Of a stretch of 64,000 bases of DNA, positions 59,304 through 64,000 are shown one piece after another. This stretch comes from JBGMEA01 sp041447245. Its GTDB lineage: Bacteria > Bacillota > Clostridia > Eubacteriales > Anaerofustaceae. A model generated the notes under the pieces. It was not told the origin of the DNA. It worked only from the letters and a program-made list of their open reading frames with translations, and did not search any database. The DNA lies in the NCBI GenBank assembly GCA_041447245.1, contig JBGMEA010000006.1, positions 62,001 through 126,000 on the forward strand. The letters are read 5' to 3'. Both the position numbers and the translations under genes were made by a program. Each line of letters begins with the position of its first letter. Position 1 is the first letter of the stretch.

Positions 59304-59353
59304 TGGACAGGCTTACTGACCACTTCATTATCTGTTTTTAAGGAGGATAAAAA

Positions 59354-59896
59354 ATGGGAAAAGCTACACAAGATCTTCGGAAGGAACACGAGGCAATCCT
59401 TTATGTTTTGCAAATACTTGATAAAATGATGGAGTCTGATAGCCTCGGTGCTGAAAACATGCTCCGTTATTACGGTGAGGTGGTTTATTTTCTCAAGATA
59501 TTTGCGGATAAATGCCACCACGGCAAAGAGGAGAATTACCTATTCAAAGAACTGGTTAACAAGGGAATCCCTAACGAAGGCGGTCCCGTCGGTGTCATGC
59601 TTCAGGAGCACGCTCAAGGTAGAGACTATATTGCGCAAATGTCTAAAAGCGTCGACGATCAGAACATCAGCGGCTTTAATAACGCAGCTGTTCAATACCG
59701 CGACCTGCTGCGCAGGCATATCGACAAGGAAAATAATGTGCTTTTCATGATGGCGGATAATGTGATTTATGAACAAGCACAAAGCGTTCTGTTTGAACAA
59801 TTCGAGCAGTATGAAGAGACTGTCATAGGACATGGCATCCATGAAAAACTGCACGCCATGATCGACACCTGGGCAGAAGCTTTTGACGTGGAATGA
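59354..59896 (+). CDS. Hemerythrin-domain protein
   Basis: 180 residues. Diiron ligands are visible: His in LRKEHEAIL (about residue 15), HHGKEENYLF (about 56-65), QEHAQGRDYI (about 83) and RRHIDKENNVLFMMADN (about 118). This is the bacterial four-helix hemerythrin type implicated in handling O2, NO or iron, as in YtfE-like and anaerobe proteins. GGAGGATAAAAA ATG start. Between cupin and rubredoxin. Confidence 0.9.
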   Translation: MGKATQDLRKEHEAILYVLQILDKMMESDSLGAENMLRYYGEVVYFLKIFADKCHHGKEENYLFKELVNKGIPNEGGPVGVMLQEHAQGRDYIAQMSKSVDDQNISGFNNAAVQYRDLLRRHIDKENNVLFMMADNVIYEQAQSVLFEQFEQYEETVIGHGIHEKLHAMIDTWAEAFDVE

Positions 59897-59936
59897 AAAT
59901 TCTATAGATAACATTTGGAAAGGAGATAAAGAGAAA

Positions 59937-60101
59937 TTGAAGAAATATCGTTGTATTCCTTGTGGGTATATATATGACCCGGAAATCGGTGATCCCGATG
60001 GTGGTATTGCGCCTGGTACTGCGTTTGAAGATATCCCCGATGATTGGCAATGCCCGATTTGTTTTGTAAGCAAGGACGAGTTTGAAGTTGTTGAAGAATA
60101 A
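59937..60101 (+). CDS. Rubredoxin
   Basis: 54 residues from a TTG start preceded by AAAGGAGATAAAGAGAAA. Two CxxC pairs, RCIPCGYIYDPEIGD and WQCPICFVSKDEFE, and the core PDGGIAPGTAFEDIPDDW are textbook rubredoxin. A longer in-frame frame from 59883 overlaps hemerythrin and lacks similarity. It supplies electrons, possibly to Hcp or to the hemerythrin. Confidence 0.93.
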   Translation: MKKYRCIPCGYIYDPEIGDPDGGIAPGTAFEDIPDDWQCPICFVSKDEFEVVEE

Positions 60102-60116
60102 TAGGAGGAAAACTAA

Positions 60117-61745
60117 ATGAGTATGTTTTGTTATCAATGTCAGGAAACCGCAGGAGGAAAAGGTTGTACGATACGCGGTGTATGCGGAAAAACCGAAGAG
60201 GTTGCAAGGCTTCAGGATCTTTTGATTTATACATTGAAAGGTATTTCGGAAATTGTTGTCAAGGGAAAGCTGGATATAAAAAACCTTGGCAAAACGAATT
60301 ACGAAATGCTTAACAGTCTTTTCATGACAATCACCAACGCTAATTTTGATGATGGGTCATTTGAAAAACAAATTTTGAAAATGATTGCTGTTCGAGACGA
60401 ACTCAGAAAAACTGTTAAGGTTCAAGAATTACACGATGCTGCAATCTTTACTGTGGATTCAAGGGCTTCAATGCTGGAAAAGACTGCTTCTGTAGGGGTG
60501 CTGGCAACAGAAAATGAAGATGTACGCTCCCTTCGTGAGATGATCACATATGGACTTAAGGGTATGGCTGCCTATACGGAACATGCCAAGAACATCGGCA
60601 AGGAAAATTTGGAGATCAGTGCCTTTATATATGAGGCACTTGCTGCGATATTGGACGATTCCCTAACCGCCGACGACCTTGTTGCGCTAACGCTGAAAAC
60701 CGGCGAATACGGTGTTAAGGCAATGGCGTTGCTGGACGAGGCAAACACGTCACGGTACGGCAATCCTGAAATTACTGAAGTCAACATTGGCGTCAGGAAA
60801 AATCCTGCGATTCTGATATCCGGCCATGATCTGACCGACCTCGAACAATTACTGGAACAGACCAAGGGTACCGGCGTAGATGTGTATACGCACAGCGAAA
60901 TGCTGCCTGCCCACTATTATCCCGCATTTAAGAAGTACGATAATTTTGCCGGTAACTACGGCAACGCATGGTGGAAGCAAGTAGACGAGTTTGGACCATT
61001 CCATGGCCCCATCTTGTTTACTACCAACTGCATTGTTCCACCGAGAAGCGAAGAAATTAGAAGCAGGATATTCACTACAGGATCTACTGGATATCCGGGC
61101 TGCAAGCGTATTGAAGCTGACGAAAACGGCAAAAAGGACTTTTCTGAAATTATCGCTCTGGCAAAAACTCTTCCTGCTCCCGATGAAATTGAGACCGGTT
61201 CTATTGTCGGAGGTTTTGCTCACAACCAAGTTTTAGCTTTGGCCGACAAGGTTGTCGATGCTGTAAAAACCGGAGCAATCAAAAAGTTCTTCGTTATGGC
61301 CGGATGTGACGGCAGGATGAAGTCGAGAGCGTATTACACCGAGTTCGCCGAAAGGCTCCCCAAGGACACGGTTATTCTCACCGCAGGCTGCGCGAAATAC
61401 CGTTACAACAAGCTGAAACTTGGCGATATCGGCGGGATTCCAAGAGTTCTCGATGCCGGACAGTGCAATGACTCCTATTCGCTTGCCCTCATCGCGCTTA
61501 AGTTGAAAGAAGTATTCGGTCTTGATGATATTAATAAGCTGCCGATCGCGTTCAATATCGCCTGGTATGAGCAGAAGGCCGTCATTGTTCTTTTGGCGTT
61601 GCTGTATCTGGGTGTGAAGAATATCCATCTCGGGCCTACTCTCCCAGGCTTCCTGTCTCCAAATGTTGCGAAGGTTCTGGTTGAGAAGTTTGGCATTGCT
61701 GGTATCGGCACTGTAGATTCCGACATTGAATTGTTTATGGCTTAA
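60117..61745 (+). CDS. hcp: Hydroxylamine reductase / hybrid cluster protein Hcp
   Basis: 542 residues. N-terminal 4Fe-4S motif C5-x2-C8-x8-C17-x5-C23 is the class I spacing of anaerobes. Hybrid-cluster ligands are found in LSGHD-like ILISGHDLTD (about 225), VYTHSEMLPAHYYP (about 257), LFTTNCIVPP (about 298), TTGSTGYPGC (about 322), LTAGCAKYRYNKL (about 423) and DAGQCNDSYSLA (about 448), and catalytic Glu residues are present. It reduces nitric oxide or hydroxylamine. ATAGGAGGAAAACTAA ATG start, last gene of the operon. Confidence 0.95.
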   Translation: MSMFCYQCQETAGGKGCTIRGVCGKTEEVARLQDLLIYTLKGISEIVVKGKLDIKNLGKTNYEMLNSLFMTITNANFDDGSFEKQILKMIAVRDELRKTVKVQELHDAAIFTVDSRASMLEKTASVGVLATENEDVRSLREMITYGLKGMAAYTEHAKNIGKENLEISAFIYEALAAILDDSLTADDLVALTLKTGEYGVKAMALLDEANTSRYGNPEITEVNIGVRKNPAILISGHDLTDLEQLLEQTKGTGVDVYTHSEMLPAHYYPAFKKYDNFAGNYGNAWWKQVDEFGPFHGPILFTTNCIVPPRSEEIRSRIFTTGSTGYPGCKRIEADENGKKDFSEIIALAKTLPAPDEIETGSIVGGFAHNQVLALADKVVDAVKTGAIKKFFVMAGCDGRMKSRAYYTEFAERLPKDTVILTAGCAKYRYNKLKLGDIGGIPRVLDAGQCNDSYSLALIALKLKEVFGLDDINKLPIAFNIAWYEQKAVIVLLALLYLGVKNIHLGPTLPGFLSPNVAKVLVEKFGIAGIGTVDSDIELFMA

Positions 61746-61751
61746 TATCAA

Positions 61752-61797
61752 AAAAAACAAGTCCCGCCGATATGGTATTTACCTAACGGCGGGACTT
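61752..61797. terminator. Bidirectional terminator after hcp
   Basis: AAGTCCCGCCG (61759-61769) and CGGCGGGACTT (61787-61797) form an 11-bp stem. The T-run is better on the minus side (GTTTTTTTTGA), so it chiefly stops the permease operon, and may also end hcp. Confidence 0.75.
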
Positions 61798-61887
61798 ATA
61801 AATATCCGAGATCAATCATGACAAATCTGTTCACTGCTGCGCAAAGTTGAAACATATGTTAATCGCAGGTTCTAGAGTCCAATATGT

Positions 61888-62520
61888 TTATGCTCTATGC
61901 TTACCGTAGTGAATGGCACTTTTGGGGCAAACCTGCTGACAGTTTGTGCATTGATGGCACAATGCGGTTTTTATAATTGCCTTTTTATCCTCTGAGGAAA
62001 CTAGGATTGCATTCGAAGGGCAAACTTTTCTACATAGTTTACAGCCGACGCAAGCATCCTTATCAACTTTTTCAGAAAACCTTGCAAAACGGCCAAAGGT
62101 CCTTTGCAAAGCGCCAAACGGGCAGATGAGATTATGAAATACTTCTGGTTTATATCTGAGTGTGATGAGTACCGATACAACCAGCCAGAAAGGCAGAATC
62201 GGCAGGTCAATATGCAGCAGTCTTTTTGAAAGCAGCATCATCACTATACTGATAAATAGAGTAATCCATGTTAAATATCCGCTTTTCAGCCACTTAGGGG
62301 TATTCGGTGTTTGAAGCTTCAGCTTTTTGGACAGCCATTCGGTGGGGATCATCAGAGTATTCATAGGGCAAACATACCCGCAGTAAATCCTGCCGAAAAT
62401 CAGAGCGACAACCAGGCTTGCTCCGAACAACGCAAGCCAAAGTACTACTTTTCCATTTGCCAGAAGGAAGATAAAAAGAGCGAGAAACAGTATGCGAATA
62501 ATGCTGGCTAAGTATTTCAT
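61888..62520 (-). CDS. Membrane-bound 4Fe-4S protein (NapH-like)
   Basis: 210 residues, four or five membrane helices. GRIYCGYVCPMNTLM (about 42-56) and FHNLICPFGALQRTF (about 127-141) are the membrane Fe-S motifs; two ferredoxin clusters are CVGCKLCRKVCP (about 157-168) and CHQCTNCQQVCP (about 189-200). Likely passes electrons from or to the membrane for the proteins of this unit. Start overlaps the preceding gene by ATGA. Last gene of a three-gene minus-strand operon. Confidence 0.88.
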   Translation of the reverse strand: MKYLASIIRILFLALFIFLLANGKVVLWLALFGASLVVALIFGRIYCGYVCPMNTLMIPTEWLSKKLKLQTPNTPKWLKSGYLTWITLFISIVMMLLSKRLLHIDLPILPFWLVVSVLITLRYKPEVFHNLICPFGALQRTFGRFARFSEKVDKDACVGCKLCRKVCPSNAILVSSEDKKAIIKTALCHQCTNCQQVCPKSAIHYGKHRA

Positions 62521-63248
62521 GATACTATTTCCTCCTTGTTCAGAATAATTGCTTTAGATGGACACTTTTCGATAGATTCTTTGAGAGCCAGCACCGCTTC
62601 CTTCCCTTCGGGCATTTTCGTGACTACAGCTTTGTTTTGGTTCATTTCATAGTACTCAGGGAGGAGCTTTACACAGAGACCGCAACCGATGCAATAATCT
62701 TCTTTAATCTCCAGTGTTTCCGCCTTTTTCGAATCAACAGGTAAATCCTTCTTTTTTACAATCATGCCGGTTATATAAGCCATTACGAATATCACGATAA
62801 CCGTAAGCACCCATCTGATAATCATGAAATTTACACCAAGGAACTTTGCCTCGTTAGCAAGCATGGGAACTTTGATGACTGCCCAAGAGCTTAATATAAT
62901 AACGATGTTGGATATACTTGCACCTTTCCCAAGCAGAGTCTTGCTGATAGGAAATGCGGCGTAAATGGGACCGGCCGAGATACTTCCCAGTAATAGAGCA
63001 AGCAGGTTGCCCCTAAAACCTGATTTTTCTCCGAACCCTCGCATGATCATTTCTTTCGGAACCAGAGCTTCAATAACAACGGTGAGTAAGAATATAACTG
63101 GCAGTACCTGAAGCATTTCGACTAGATAATAAACGCTGTTGCCAATCGATTTTATTGCCTTATCGGGCGATATAACTAGTATCACAAGGTATGCGAGTGC
63201 AACAAGAAAAAGCAGCTTGTTCTTCTTTACTATTGAAACAGCCTTCAC
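62517..63248 (-). CDS. Permease half (ArsP/DUF318-like) with C-terminal ferredoxin domain
   Basis: 243 residues. Residues 10-160 hold four or five helices with the permease phrase LLLGSISAGPIYAAFPISKT. From about 180 a ferredoxin-like part, DYCIGCGLCVKLLPEYYEMN and later CPSKAIIL, provides four cysteines for one 4Fe-4S cluster. Fusion of a DUF318-type permease half to a ferredoxin is unusual. It forms a pair with the next gene, which supplies the other half. ATG overlaps the stop of the 63245 gene. Confidence 0.8.
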   Translation of the reverse strand: MKAVSIVKKNKLLFLVALAYLVILVISPDKAIKSIGNSVYYLVEMLQVLPVIFLLTVVIEALVPKEMIMRGFGEKSGFRGNLLALLLGSISAGPIYAAFPISKTLLGKGASISNIVIILSSWAVIKVPMLANEAKFLGVNFMIIRWVLTVIVIFVMAYITGMIVKKKDLPVDSKKAETLEIKEDYCIGCGLCVKLLPEYYEMNQNKAVVTKMPEGKEAVLALKESIEKCPSKAIILNKEEIVS

Positions 63249-63727
63249 AAAATCACCCCCATCGTAAGTGCGATCACAATCGCAAATCCAAAGCTAAGAG
63301 CGTTTCTGGTAAGCGCAAATTTTGTCCCGAACTCTTTCTTTTCGAGCGGGAAAGTTACAATTCCAACCATTGTGAGAGTTGTAAGAAATGCAACTGCCGG
63401 TACAATGCTCGCACCAACATCAACTAAAGATCCAACCAACGGAAACGCAACAAAAGCCGGTATAAGGGTAATACTCCCAACAAGTGCTGAAACAACTGTT
63501 GACACAAATGTGTTTGCCGAACCTAAAACTATTTTTATTGTTTCAGGCGGGATGAATGTCAGGACAAGACCGATTAAAAATATGATGGCTACAATTTCAC
63601 CTAACATATTTCCCATCATACCCTTTGATTTTTTCATTGCAGCAAATGTTTTCTTCTTATCCTTTATGAGTGAAATAACGGTAAGAACAATTGCTATTAT
63701 CCAGAACGCAATTGTAAATATATCCAT
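63245..63727 (-). CDS. Permease half (ArsP/DUF318-like)
   Basis: 160 residues, about four hydrophobic helices: FTIAFWIIAIVLTVISLI, MLGEIVAIIFLIGLVLTFIP, GSITLIPAFVAFPLVGSL, IVIALTMGVIL. In the family one chain carries both halves; here this protein and the following one appear to split the permease into two subunits. AGAAGGAGGTTAAGT ATG start. Its promoter carries the Crp/Fnr-type operator. Substrate unknown; metal(loid) or thiol export is a guess from the family. Confidence 0.75.
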   Translation of the reverse strand: MDIFTIAFWIIAIVLTVISLIKDKKKTFAAMKKSKGMMGNMLGEIVAIIFLIGLVLTFIPPETIKIVLGSANTFVSTVVSALVGSITLIPAFVAFPLVGSLVDVGASIVPAVAFLTTLTMVGIVTFPLEKKEFGTKFALTRNALSFGFAIVIALTMGVIL

Positions 63728-63756
63728 ACTTAACCTCCTTCTATTGCTATAACCCT

Positions 63757-63764
63757 ATTATAAT
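63757..63764. promoter_or_regulatory. Overlapping divergent -10 boxes
   Basis: TATAAT occurs on the minus strand (63762-63757) for the permease operon and on the plus strand (63759-63764) for the Crp/Fnr gene. Only one polymerase could sit here at a time. Confidence 0.55.
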
Positions 63765-63780
63765 GATAGAATAAGCAAAA

Positions 63781-63802
63781 AGGTGTTACCAATGTAACAC
63801 CT
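63781..63802. promoter_or_regulatory. Perfect 9+4+9 palindrome, candidate Crp/Fnr-family operator
   Basis: AGGTGTTAC-CAAT-GTAACACCT contains the core TGTTACCAATGTAACA. Its centre (63791.5) lies 41-42 bases upstream of the start predicted for the minus-strand permease operon, an activator position, but downstream of the -10 and predicted start of the plus-strand regulator, a repressor position. Confidence 0.7.
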
Positions 63803-63814
63803 CGGGAGTATGTC

Positions 63815-64000
63815 ATGAAAAAATATTTTGAACTAATGCGAGAGATTGATCTTATAAAATCAATAAAGCCTCAGGAAATTGATTCGTACTTAACTGAAGG
63901 AAGCTGTAAAATAACCCAGTATGGGAAAAACAATATTGTTCATTTTGTTGGGGAAGTCTGCTCAAAGCTTGAGATCATTCTCTCTGGGAAAGTGGTTATT
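63815..64000 (+). CDS. Crp/Fnr-family regulator, N-terminal part (cut by window end)
   Basis: 62 codons from the ATG behind CGGGAGTATGTC. Residues 1-40 are a polar lead (MKKYFELMREIDLIKSIKPQ), then FVGEVCSKLEIILSGKVVI is the start of the cyclic-nucleotide-binding-fold sensor domain found in Crp, Fnr and HcpR. The DNA-binding part is outside the window. Given the neighbouring hcp, hemerythrin and rubredoxin genes and the two matching operators, an HcpR-like NO/redox sensor is the best guess. Confidence 0.75.
   Translation, partial: MKKYFELMREIDLIKSIKPQEIDSYLTEGSCKITQYGKNNIVHFVGEVCSKLEIILSGKVVI

Noticed and set aside
63781..63802. Palindrome as a terminator
   Set aside because: On the minus strand it is followed by TTTTT, but no gene would be ended there since the gene to the right reads away; the operator reading fits promoter geometry on both sides.
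53930..64000. Complete conjugative element
   Set aside because: No relaxase, coupling protein or type IV secretion genes appear in the window, so only an integrative element can be claimed; transfer genes could lie further right.

Overview
The window looks like a chromosomal segment of an anaerobic, low-to-mid-GC Bacillota (Clostridia-like). The reasons are strong AGGAGG ribosome sites, frequent TTG/GTG starts, an O2-independent Fe-S rich gene set (hybrid cluster protein, hemerythrin, rubredoxin, several 4Fe-4S proteins), LipA/LipB and nadABC. No rRNA, CRISPR array or complete insertion sequence is visible. The species cannot be named from the sequence alone.

Layout. 1-5.5 kb: a TetR-family regulator diverges from a URO-D-superfamily enzyme, a 43-codon small gene and two tandem YjiH-type membrane proteins; AT-rich palindromes fill the divergent promoter region. 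5.7-8.5 kb: a minus-strand set of acetyltransferase, QueG-like Fe-S protein, membrane ferredoxin and PadR regulator. 8.7-11.8 kb: nadA-nadB-nadC for de novo NAD synthesis. 12.0-16.3 kb: a 1419-residue surface protein built of MBG-type repeats. 16.3-33.3 kb: ordinary accessory metabolism and regulation on both strands (MerR and AraC regulators with GyrI-like effector domains, MFS pumps, AAC(3)-family enzyme, flavodoxin, MBL hydrolase, several GNATs, AlkD, a YtrA-like regulator with an ABC exporter, a PAS-GGDEF-EAL protein, an amino-acid racemase). An AT-rich two-gene insert at 20.9-21.8 kb encodes a DUF2188 protein and a TIR-like protein. 33.5-36.8 kb: glycosyltransferase plus UDP-glucose dehydrogenase (glycolipid or wall polymer). 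36.8-42.3 kb: phosphatase, FMN reductase, unknown membrane proteins, GNAT, TetR, SGNH hydrolase. 42.6-44.5 kb: an AT-rich DUF4041/GIY-YIG gene beside tRNA-Tyr and tRNA-Glu, with duplicated tRNA 3' ends. 44.8-48.4 kb: DUF819 transporter, ketopantoate-reductase-like enzyme and class III aminotransferase as one operon. 48.5-54.1 kb: GNATs, lipB-lipA, an FGGY kinase and rlmD.

At about 54.06 kb an integrative element begins inside the 3' end of rlmD. It opens with a large serine recombinase reading outward, followed by small element genes, a sigma-like factor, structured noncoding DNA and a Cro/CI-type regulator. Its far end is not in the window. Beyond it lies a compact nitrosative/oxidative-stress set: CGGC protein, cupin, hemerythrin, rubredoxin, Hcp, then on the other strand a split permease with ferredoxin domains, and finally the start of a Crp/Fnr-family regulator. 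Two promoters in this set carry the same dyad (TGTT-N8-AACA) centred about 41 bases upstream of the predicted start, which suggests that the adjacent regulator activates both operons.

The observations I rate highest are this reconstructed HcpR-like circuit, possibly carried by the mobile element, the DUF2188/TIR-like pair as a candidate defence or effector module, the DUF4041 gene at a scarred tRNA-Tyr locus, and the rlmD-recombinase junction.
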